Positions 1 to 5,102 of a stretch of DNA of 5,130 nt are shown in pieces. Source of the stretch: Bryobacteraceae bacterium (GTDB lineage Bacteria > Acidobacteriota > Terriglobia > Bryobacterales > Bryobacteraceae); the NCBI GenBank assembly GCA_030039005.1, contig JASHQT010000230.1:1-5130 (forward strand), given 5' to 3'. Position numbers and translations under genes: made by a program. Below the pieces are notes generated by a model that saw only the letters and a list, made by a program, of their open reading frames with translations, was not told where the DNA came from and did not search any database. Numbering within the stretch: position 1 is the stretch's first letter; each line of letters starts with the position of its first letter.

Positions 1-214
1 CACCGAAGATTGTGATTCCGATGTAAAGTGCACGGTCGGGAGTCGTGAGCCAGCGCGGCTCCTCGGCCGGCTCCGGGCGCTTGGGATGATGAAGCTCGCC
101 GATCGCTAGAAGAAGACTGTCGCGGGTGGCGAGTTCTGGATAGTCTGGCAACGGTTGAAGTGCATTGGTTTCGCGGGGCCGGACGATAAAGATGTACATC
201 AGCGAAAACATCAT
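1..214 (-). CDS. Partial gene, possibly N-terminal part of a TraD/TraG/VirD4-like coupling ATPase, truncated by the element
   Basis: The minus strand is open from an ATG ATG pair at 214-209 to the left edge, giving 71 codons without a stop. The frame starts with a hydrophobic stretch (MMFSLMYIFIV), then a basic and proline-rich linker, and ends with RALYIGITIFG. From memory, that last pattern resembles the residues just before the Walker A loop in type IV secretion coupling proteins; the P-loop itself would lie outside the window. The frame stays open upstream of 214 into the element's terminal repeat. The hydrophobic stretch is short for a full membrane helix, so the original start was probably lost when the element inserted. 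The reading frame is seen directly. The family is a guess from a short segment. It could instead be an unrelated membrane-anchored protein. Confidence 0.4.
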   Translation of the reverse strand, partial: MMFSLMYIFIVRPRETNALQPLPDYPELATRDSLLLAIGELHHPKRPEPAEEPRWLTTPDRALYIGITIFG

Positions 215-242
215 CTTGGGCGCTAGCCAAGAGTGACCCACT
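215..242. repeat. Terminal inverted repeat, end downstream of istB
   Basis: This segment matches the reverse complement of 5103-5130 at 22 of 28 positions. The longest perfect block is the core AGTGACCCAC, and a second conserved block, GGCGCT, lies toward the outside. It is positioned just beyond the last gene of the transposase operon, as expected for an IS21 end. The exact outer base cannot be fixed because the partner end meets the window edge. Confidence 0.7.
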
Positions 243-266
243 ACCGGTCGGCTAAAGTGACCCACT
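232..266. repeat. Two direct copies of AGTGACCCACT at the left end
   Basis: AGTGACCCACT occurs at 232-242 and again at 256-266, a 24-base period. The outer copy is part of the terminal inverted repeat. The inner copy would be a second transposase binding site, similar to the repeated sites known at ends of IS21-family elements. Both have the same orientation and are inverted relative to the copies at the right end. Confidence 0.75.
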
Positions 267-377
267 CTGAGAACGGAACCAGGAACACGAGTAGAAACGG
301 AAGCCGATATCATCCACGCCGCAGGCGTGCGGTCTGGTTTTCCGTCATCCGCACCGAAGCGCGCAGGGTAGAAGCGC
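267..377. other. Noncoding end region with a short hairpin
   Basis: No convincing gene is seen between the inner end repeat and the stop codon of the 110-residue gene. The region holds a short inverted repeat, CACGCC (315-320) and GGCGTG (324-329) with a 3-base loop. On the plus strand a run of four T lies about 6 bases after the stem, too far and too short for a clear terminator. On the minus strand no T run follows. It is probably untranslated terminal DNA of the element. Confidence 0.4.
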
Positions 378-390
378 CTACCGGGTAGGC
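376..390. repeat. Perfect inverted repeat covering the stop codon of the last operon gene
   Basis: GCCTACC (376-382) and GGTAGGC (384-390) are exact reverse complements separated by one base. The minus-strand stop codon (380-378) lies inside the structure. It could form a small hairpin at the 3' end of the operon mRNA, stabilising it or aiding termination. There is no following U tract, so a classical intrinsic terminator is not supported. Confidence 0.45.
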
Positions 391-710
391 ACGATCCGTG
401 CGAGCTTGTAGCGGAGGTATTGGAAGTAATCCGGGCTGACGTGCAAGGCGAGCACTTCCTCGATCACGGGAAGGAAATAGGCCAGCGAACGAATCGTGCT
501 CAGTGGTGGGGCATTGGTCGGCCGCGCTAGGCGGCGCATCGCCGCTAGCACGAATGCGTTTTCGATCACGCTCGCGGAGATGCCGCGTTGGTAGAGTTGC
601 GCAGCCAGCACTCGGTCCGTCCGGCGGATGCTCCCCATCGTACCCGGCGTTTTGCGATACGCTTTCAGAACTCGCCGGATATATTCTTCCTGGCTGGCGC
701 CGTCGTCCAT
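378..710 (-). CDS. Uncharacterised 110-residue protein, last gene of the transposase operon
   Basis: The frame extends further upstream (to 833), but those codons lie inside istB and read as a frame shadow, so I place the start at the ATG at 710. This is 8 bases after the istB stop, and the sequence MDDGASQEEYIRRVLKAYRKT follows. No good Shine-Dalgarno precedes it (only AAGG rather far away), so translation probably depends on ribosomes finishing istB. A TTG at 722, overlapping the istB stop, is an alternative start. The protein is predicted mostly helical, with no membrane segment or signal. It has an arginine-rich segment near residues 25-42, a hydrophobic helix near 47-60 and a distinctive block, PPLSTIRSLAYFLPVIEEVL (about 68-87). 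I recall similar short proteins or protein tails beside transposition or replication genes in soil bacteria but know no function. Its operon position suggests a transposition accessory or DNA-binding role, which is inference. Confidence 0.65.
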   Translation of the reverse strand: MDDGASQEEYIRRVLKAYRKTPGTMGSIRRTDRVLAAQLYQRGISASVIENAFVLAAMRRLARPTNAPPLSTIRSLAYFLPVIEEVLALHVSPDYFQYLRYKLARIVPTR

Positions 711-718
711 GAGGTGAC

Positions 719-1444
719 TCAACCTTGCAGATCGCGCAGCGACGGACCGTCGATCGTCACCGTGTGGCAGTAGTGTCGCAGACGGCTCAGTAGCGCCTCC
801 ACCATCGGCCGGGTGCCCAGAAAGTTCGGCCATTCGTCATATACGAGATTCGTCGTGATGATGGTGGAATGCTGACGGTAGCGCTCTTCCATCAGCTTGA
901 AAAAGATATTCGACTGCTCCGGTTTCAGATTCAAATAACCTAGCTCGTCGATCAGAAGGACATCCAGCCGGGCCAAGCGTTTGAGCAGTTGCCGCGTCGA
1001 GCGGTCGGCCAGCGACGCGTACATCTCGTCGAACAGATCCTGCGCCCGAATGAACTGGCAGCGATAGCCGTTCTCGAGCGCTTTGAGCAGCAAGCCACAC
1101 GCTAGTCCCGTCTTGCCGACACCCGTTTTCCCGACCAGGACAATGTTCTCAGCCTTGGTGATAAACTCCAACTCCCCAAAACCGCGAATCTGTTTGCGGT
1201 TGACACCTGGTTGGCGGGCGAAGGGAAACGTCTCCAGCGTCCAGCGTTCGGGCAGATTGGCGCGCCGGATTCGCCATTCCAGTGCACCCTCCTGCTTGGC
1301 CTGCCACTGCGCGCGCACCAGGCGCGTGACGAAGTCTGAGTAGCTGATGTCGTCTTTGTCGGCGGCACGCAACTGTTCGTCATAGATCTCCAGGATGCGC
1401 CGCAGCTTGAGATTCTTCAGCAGTTGATCCAGTTCTTCAGTCAT
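719..1444 (-). CDS. istB: IstB-like AAA+ ATPase, IS21-family transposition helper
   Basis: IstB is the ATP-dependent partner of the IS21 transposase. In this family it assembles on DNA, bends the target and recruits or activates IstA for strand transfer in the cytoplasm. The 241-residue product has the normal family length of about 240-260. A helical N-terminal part (about 1-70, with the typical LKNLKLRRILEIYDE start) precedes a DnaC-like AAA+ core. Walker A is GKTGVGKT at 105-112, Walker B is DVLLIDELG at 161-169, the sensor 1 segment is STIITTN at 193-199, and LLSRLRHY at 218-225 supplies the conserved arginines. All appear intact. The start ATG overlaps the istA stop in an ATGA (1444-1441), which points to coupled translation. 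GGGGA at 1458-1454, nine bases upstream, serves as ribosome binding site. Very secure as IstB; activity is untested. Confidence 0.95.
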   Translation of the reverse strand: MTEELDQLLKNLKLRRILEIYDEQLRAADKDDISYSDFVTRLVRAQWQAKQEGALEWRIRRANLPERWTLETFPFARQPGVNRKQIRGFGELEFITKAENIVLVGKTGVGKTGLACGLLLKALENGYRCQFIRAQDLFDEMYASLADRSTRQLLKRLARLDVLLIDELGYLNLKPEQSNIFFKLMEERYRQHSTIITTNLVYDEWPNFLGTRPMVEALLSRLRHYCHTVTIDGPSLRDLQG

Positions 1445-2838
1445 TCGTCCGATTCCCCATCCAGCAGAAAGTACTCGCGTGTCACACGTCGCAAGATCAT
1501 CCGTTCCAGCCGATCCAGATCGTAGAGACCATAACGGCCGGCCTCGCGCACGGCCCCTAACAGCGGCGCCCGCGGATACTCCCGCACCAGCCGCAACAGT
1601 TGCCGCAGGGCAAGCGTCACTGCCTTGCGGCTCCGCTGTTTCAATCCCGCAACATAGTCGGCCAGTTCGGGCGCGGCCGTGACGATGGCTTTTTCCTCAG
1701 GATGCGGATCGGGCCGGGTGTCTCTTTGGCCGCGCGGCGGCCGGTGCTCGGCCAGCATCACTCGCTGGTGCTCGGCTTCGGCGATGCGCCGGTGCGTGAC
1801 CAGGCGGCGGGCATCGAGTTGAATCTCGATCTTGTCCTTGGTCTCGCGCACCTCCACGCGGCGGCCGATCCAATCCACTGGGACCGAATAGCGGTTGCTG
1901 TTCAGCGCGACGTATCCCTCGATATCCACCAGGCGCTGATGCAGGCGATACACTTCTGGAATCCACGCCGGCAGCGGTTTCAGATGCAACCGCTCGACGG
2001 CGAACAGCTCACGGGGAACCGCGCGGATATGTTTCTTATAAGTCGAGTTGACTTTGTTGCACCACTCCTGCGCCCGCTGATTCAGATCCTCCCAACTGCT
2101 GAAGGCGCGCCCGGCCAGGAAGTTTCCCTCGATAAAGCTGAAAGGTCTCTCCACGCGCCCCGAACGGTTCGCATTCCCAATCGCGTGCGCCACGAACCGA
2201 AAGCTGAAGCGCTCTCCAAAGGCGGCCATCTCCGGCACCGGAACCATGTCCCGTCCGCTGCCGCGCAGTACCACCACGTGCGTGTTATCGATCATGACGC
2301 GATCTGCGGCGCCACCCATGTAACGCAGCGCGTCCGTGAGAAAGACCTTGCAGTCGAAGCGCCGGAATGTGGGGTAGCACTGGAAGAACAGCATCCGCGA
2401 ATAACAAAGCACTGCCGATGCAGTCTGGACCCGGCGCTTCTTGCCGCCCAGTTCGAGATCATGGGGAGAGGTGTCATGCTGCATCTCCTCGCCGGGCGCA
2501 AAATCATAGTGGCCCGCCGGCGTTGGCGGCGTGTATCCGATTCCATGGCGTCGGCAGAACGCCGTTAACGCGGCATACGATAGCGCCGCGCCGGAGGTCA
2601 GCAGTTCCTCATGGACTCGCACGAGATTGCCCTTGCACTGCTCGAAAAGCGCCAGGATCTGTTGCCGGTAAGGTTCGGCCTTCTCCGGACGTTGCAGCTC
2701 CGGCACTGTCGTTGAGTTGGAGCGCAGGACTTTGCGTACCGCCACGCGGGAGATTCCCAGCACCCGCGCGATCTCGCGCTTGCTCACTCCCTGAGCGTGC
2801 AGTTCCAGAATCGTCGTGCGTTGCGCTTGGCTCAACAT
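1441..2838 (-). CDS. istA: IstA-like DDE transposase of the IS21 family
   Basis: IstA cuts and joins the element ends by RNase H-fold DDE chemistry using two metal ions. The 465-residue protein starts with an HTH (about 15-38, GVSKREIARVLGISRVAVRKVL) that would bind the end repeats. A second helical DNA-binding part follows to about 105, then the integrase core at about 110-245. Likely catalytic residues are D122 in MQHDTSPHD, D184 in VMIDNTH and E230 in GRVERPF, so the triad looks complete. Residues about 305-350 (ALNSNRYSVPVDWIGRRV onward) match the beta-barrel region after the core, and a basic helical tail should contact IstB. I chose the ATG at 2838 because GGAG sits ten bases upstream and the HTH follows normally. 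The first 230 bases overlap the upstream ParB-like frame. The 3' end overlaps istB by four bases. No frameshift or internal stop is seen. Confidence 0.95.
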   Translation of the reverse strand: MLSQAQRTTILELHAQGVSKREIARVLGISRVAVRKVLRSNSTTVPELQRPEKAEPYRQQILALFEQCKGNLVRVHEELLTSGAALSYAALTAFCRRHGIGYTPPTPAGHYDFAPGEEMQHDTSPHDLELGGKKRRVQTASAVLCYSRMLFFQCYPTFRRFDCKVFLTDALRYMGGAADRVMIDNTHVVVLRGSGRDMVPVPEMAAFGERFSFRFVAHAIGNANRSGRVERPFSFIEGNFLAGRAFSSWEDLNQRAQEWCNKVNSTYKKHIRAVPRELFAVERLHLKPLPAWIPEVYRLHQRLVDIEGYVALNSNRYSVPVDWIGRRVEVRETKDKIEIQLDARRLVTHRRIAEAEHQRVMLAEHRPPRGQRDTRPDPHPEEKAIVTAAPELADYVAGLKQRSRKAVTLALRQLLRLVREYPRAPLLGAVREAGRYGLYDLDRLERMILRRVTREYFLLDGESDE

Positions 2839-3715
2839 GCAGTTTCTTCTCCGGTAGGATCTCGTCGTCTATGCGGTGGAGTTGCCTTTGAATGCGGTCA
2901 AGGTGATGCCGCGCAGCTTCGCGCTGTTGGTGATTCAACTCCGTGGCAGCGGCACCCGCCAGCCGACGATGCGCTCGGTTCGCGATAGCGGCCATCATTT
3001 CCAAATCCCGCAACAGTTCCGTGCCGGTCCCGGCCGGAGCTTTCTCCTGCGCTTGTCGCTGCGCTTTGAAAAACAGCTCGGGATCATCCAGAATGCGTTT
3101 GCGGATCGCGGGCGAACCTTTGCGCCACGCGGCATACAGTTGGCCGGCTTCACGCGTATCGCAGTGATGCTGGGCGAAGATGGCGGCCATCCGTTGGCAA
3201 TCCTCCAGGCTTTGGCGGGACACCGGCACCAGAAACTTCAACGCCACCTGCGCCAGGATCTTGCCCTCGCGCACCTGCTGTTGGATTGCTTGCGGCAAAA
3301 CCTCCACCAGCGCCAGCCGCCGCGACACCCAGCTCACACTGCGATCGAACCGGCGCGCCAGCTCATCGAGCCCGTAGCCGAAGCGCTGCTCCAACTCGGC
3401 CAGCAGCCAACCCACCTCCAGCGCGGTCTCGTGTTCGGACAAGCGCAGCGAACGGTCCAACAACACCGCCGCAGCCTCGCTCATCGGCCATACCACCGCT
3501 TCCACCGTGTCGCGGCCCAGTTGCTCCAGCGCCGCGATCCGCTTATAGCCGTCTATGACCACGTAACGGTCCGCCTGATCTTCAGCCGCTACCACCACAA
3601 TGGGCGTTTGCTGCCCACTGTCGGCCAGCGACGCCAGCAGCCGCCGCTGCCGCGCCGGATGGCGCACTCGCAAGTGCTCCCAGCGCCGGTCGAGCTGGTG
3701 AAACTCCAGTTGCAT
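2609..3715 (-). CDS. ParB/KorB-like DNA-binding protein encoded within the transposase operon
   Basis: ParB-family proteins bind specific DNA sites. Many are CTP-dependent clamps used in partition, and others act as repressors or transcription factors. This 368-residue product has the ParB N-terminal fold, with GQQTPIVVV at about 34-42 and VVIDGYKRIAALEQLG at about 52-67; GYKR replaces the usual GERR of box II. A KorB/Spo0J-like HTH follows (about 113-152, LDELARRFDRSVSWVSRRLALVEVLP). A helical region with possible coiled-coil character spans about 235-290. The start overlaps the preceding gene's stop by one base (TGATG), with no Shine-Dalgarno, so it is probably coupled. Residues beyond about 293 are read from DNA that also encodes the start of IstA and are low-complexity, so the natural family end may be near the istA start. 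No ParA partner is present, which argues against ordinary plasmid partition. Regulation of the element or binding of its ends is plausible but inferred. Confidence 0.85.
   Translation of the reverse strand: MQLEFHQLDRRWEHLRVRHPARQRRLLASLADSGQQTPIVVVAAEDQADRYVVIDGYKRIAALEQLGRDTVEAVVWPMSEAAAVLLDRSLRLSEHETALEVGWLLAELEQRFGYGLDELARRFDRSVSWVSRRLALVEVLPQAIQQQVREGKILAQVALKFLVPVSRQSLEDCQRMAAIFAQHHCDTREAGQLYAAWRKGSPAIRKRILDDPELFFKAQRQAQEKAPAGTGTELLRDLEMMAAIANRAHRRLAGAAATELNHQQREAARHHLDRIQRQLHRIDDEILPEKKLHVEPSATHDDSGTARSGSEQARDRAGAGNLPRGGTQSPALQLNDSAGAATSGEGRTLPATDPGAFRAVQGQSRASP
2849..2852 (-). promoter_or_regulatory. Ribosome binding site for istA
   Basis: On the minus strand GGAG lies ten bases before the istA ATG at 2838, inside the ParB-like reading frame. 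It supports independent initiation of istA rather than production only as a fusion with the ParB-like protein. An in-frame TAG at 2871-2869 prevents istA from extending much further upstream. Confidence 0.6.
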
Positions 3716-4257
3716 CAGACAGGCTGAATGTAAGGCGAGCGCTGCCGGCGGATCAATATGTCGGGATTAAAATCCGCGACTGCTTCCAACGTCGCTCGCG
3801 TTTGTGGACGCGCTCCATAGCACACCGGCACTCGCGCGAGCAGAAGCGCTGCAAGGGACTTCGCCTCTGTCGCACGAATCTCTCGTAGCAGCCTGGCCGG
3901 TCGCAGCAATGGTCGAAAAGAATATTCTGTAGTGATTACCCTCGCGGCCTCCCTAACTGCCTCCGGCTCTGCTCGTTTCCGGTCTTTGACACGCTCCCGA
4001 TAGCGTCGGCTTTGATCGTTCCGTTTCTGTTGGCCCGCCGCCGATTCCCGGTATCTCTCTTGGGCTTTCCACCGCGACCATTTCCGCGCCGCCTTCCGGC
4101 ATTCGTCGCTGCAATAGCGCTGGAGTGCTTGCCGGGGATGAAAGCGCTGCTCGCATCCCTTCAGCAGACAATACCGCGACCGCGGCCGGCGTGCTAAACG
4201 CTTCGGCCGACCCTCTTGATTTTCGGCATGACCTGTACGACTCTCGGGAGGGCCCAT
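3715..4257 (-). CDS. Basic four-cysteine putative zinc-binding protein, first gene of the operon
   Basis: The 180-residue product has a cysteine cluster, C30-x4-C35-x13-C49-x3-C53, with the pattern RYCSDECRKAARKW. This resembles treble-clef or zinc-ribbon motifs and would bind one zinc ion. It is followed by a strongly basic helical stretch (about 55-97, rich in R, K and Q), suited to nucleic-acid contact. The remainder (about 100-180) contains hydrophobic helices around 117-142 but no clear membrane segment, and I recognise no domain there. Its stop overlaps the ParB-like start in TGATG, so the two are probably made in fixed proportion. The ATG at 4257 has only GGGAG twelve bases upstream and lies in the palindrome CCCATGGG, so the true start is uncertain; the cysteine motif begins 30 codons in. 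It may be a DNA-binding regulator or ParB partner. The specific function is unknown. Confidence 0.7.
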   Translation of the reverse strand: MGPPESRTGHAENQEGRPKRLARRPRSRYCLLKGCEQRFHPRQALQRYCSDECRKAARKWSRWKAQERYRESAAGQQKRNDQSRRYRERVKDRKRAEPEAVREAARVITTEYSFRPLLRPARLLREIRATEAKSLAALLLARVPVCYGARPQTRATLEAVADFNPDILIRRQRSPYIQPV

Positions 4258-4441
4258 GGGAGGTGATGACTCCCTGAAGCTCCAGCCCTGGAGAGGAGCC
4301 TATTCCTCTCTGGGGCGCAACACACCGGCGGACTGCAAACTCAATACTCTAACTCAGGGTCATCTGCTTCCGTCGCCCGCCTCCCTGGGTCACTCGAATC
4401 GCGGACTCCAGCCAGTGCGGATTGCATCGCGCAGGGTATGA
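4256..4441 (+). CDS. Doubtful 61-codon leader ORF ahead of the membrane gene
   Basis: A short plus-strand frame starts in the palindrome CCCATGGG, four bases after GGGAGG (4246-4251). Its stop overlaps the membrane-gene ATG in an ATGA (4438-4441). That arrangement would allow translational coupling. The predicted peptide (MGGDDSLKLQPWRGAYSSLG and onward) shows no recognisable domain, signal or hydrophobic helix and looks like translated noncoding DNA. I list it because both the ribosome site and the overlap are tidy, but chance is the more likely explanation. Confidence 0.2.
   Translation: MGGDDSLKLQPWRGAYSSLGRNTPADCKLNTLTQGHLLPSPASLGHSNRGLQPVRIASRRV
4286..4315 (+). repeat. Strong 12-bp hairpin in the divergent region
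   Basis: CCCTGGAGAGGA (4286-4297) can pair with TCCTCTCTGGGG (4304-4315) around a six-base loop. Ten pairs are Watson-Crick and two are G-U wobbles. As RNA the wobbles form only in the plus-strand transcript; the minus-strand transcript would have two A-C mismatches. An alternative smaller palindrome, CTCCAG/CTGGAG (4280-4293), overlaps its left arm and could compete with it. No T run follows, so it is not a standard terminator. It could act in the leader of the membrane gene or as a protein site. Confidence 0.5.
4386..4395. repeat. Internal copy of the end-repeat core
   Basis: The minus strand reads GAGTGACCCA here, identical over ten bases to 231-240 in the left terminal repeat and in the same relative orientation as the right-end repeat. 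The flanks are not conserved. It could be an operator for a protein that also recognises the ends, a relic of an older element boundary, or a chance match. Confidence 0.35.
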
Positions 4442-5046
4442 TTCATACAGTCTGGCTCATGAGAATCTCGGCACGGCGGCGAAGGCAATTTGTGCGGGGC
4501 TTCCGCTTAGCCGGCAATCTGCTGCTTGGGTTTGTGACACTCGCGTTTGTGGCGATTGGGGCCACCGTACTGACCGGAGGTGAGCCCGGTCGTTTCGGTA
4601 AGGTAGGCGATTGCATAGCGCTTCTGGCTGGCTTCTGGATTCTGTTTGCCAGAGCGGATGACTGGAAAACGTGGGTCGCCGGATTCTTTGGTTTCCCCGG
4701 ACTCTGCAGCGGAGTAGGAATCCTAATCTCCGGTCATATGGCGGCGTATCCCTACAAACCAGTGCCACAGAAGGACGCAATCCTTATCCTGGTTTTTGCA
4801 GTCCTCCTCACTGCCGCCACCTTTCCCACGGCGGATTTCCGCAAACCATGCGGCCCATTTAGTCGAGCCCTTCTTGCTGCCGCTGTAGTCGCCTTCTTCA
4901 TGGCTGTCGTGCAAGGGACGACGAACTATACCTGGCTTGCAGTCTCACTCGGACTGTTTCTCGTCGTAAGACTCCGGCTCCTCCTGGCAAAACATCGTAC
5001 TCGGAACGTTCACCATTCCGCCCTTGCTGAAGATGTGGGCCGCTGA
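4438..5046 (+). CDS. Uncharacterised multi-pass inner membrane protein
   Basis: The 202-residue product has about five or six hydrophobic segments (roughly 22-45, 56-71, 78-99, 111-130, 143-160 and 165-183). It has a basic N-terminus (RISARRRRQFVR) and a basic, polar C-terminal tail (about 184-202). This indicates an integral cytoplasmic-membrane protein. The many positive charges before the first helix favour a cytoplasmic N-terminus. I recognise no family and see no catalytic motif. The ATG at 4438 has only a poor upstream site (AGGG too close); ATG at codon 8 (4459) is an alternative start. It is transcribed away from the transposase operon and lies inside the outer repeats, so it may be cargo. 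If the element actually ends near 4395, it would be a flanking gene. Membrane location is well supported; function is unknown. Confidence 0.7.
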   Translation: MIHTVWLMRISARRRRQFVRGFRLAGNLLLGFVTLAFVAIGATVLTGGEPGRFGKVGDCIALLAGFWILFARADDWKTWVAGFFGFPGLCSGVGILISGHMAAYPYKPVPQKDAILILVFAVLLTAATFPTADFRKPCGPFSRALLAAAVVAFFMAVVQGTTNYTWLAVSLGLFLVVRLRLLLAKHRTRNVHHSALAEDVGR

Positions 5047-5063
5047 GACCTTGCCGGGCTCAA

Positions 5064-5097
5064 GGGGTTAGTTTTGGAAAGGGGTCAGTTCTGGAAA
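5064..5097. repeat. Two adjacent 17-bp direct repeats at the right end
   Basis: GGGGTTAGTTTTGGAAA (5064-5080) is followed directly by GGGGTCAGTTCTGGAAA (5081-5097); they differ at two positions. Both resemble the terminal repeat's GGGTCACTTCT (5106-5116), so three related units lie in the same orientation upstream of the transposase operon. This fits the multiple end repeats of IS21-family elements, and they may be IstA binding sites. Confidence 0.75.
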
Positions 5098-5102
5098 GCA
5101 CG

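Larger units (their letters stand above)
4258..4437. promoter_or_regulatory. Divergent intergenic region, probable control region for the operon and the membrane gene
   Basis: This 180-base stretch lies between the start of the five-gene minus-strand operon and the plus-strand membrane gene, so promoters for one or both should be here. I could not identify a convincing -35/-10 pair on either strand. It contains a strong hairpin (4286-4315) and a GAGTGACCCA copy on the minus strand (4395-4386) matching the element's end repeats. That copy is a possible operator or a remnant end. Confidence 0.4.

Noticed and set aside
315..342. Possible plus-strand intrinsic terminator
   Set aside because: The stem has only six pairs and the short T run starts several bases away. 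No plus-strand gene ends nearby.
711..833. N-terminal extension of the 110-residue gene to an ATG at 833
   Set aside because: These codons lie within the conserved 3' part of istB and give a low-complexity peptide. The ATG at 710, just after the istB stop, is more sensible.
1600..2568. Long plus-strand frame of 322 codons opposite istA
   Set aside because: It lies fully antisense to a clear IstA gene, shows no domain, and is expected from GC-rich codon bias.
2876..3727. Plus-strand frame of 283 codons opposite the ParB-like gene
   Set aside because: It is antisense to a gene with recognisable ParB and HTH motifs. The product is rich in H, Q and R without domain logic, typical of a frame shadow.
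4422..4442. Possible promoter TTGCAT ... TATGAT before the membrane gene
   Set aside because: Spacing between the boxes is only nine bases, and the -10-like box overlaps the start codon.
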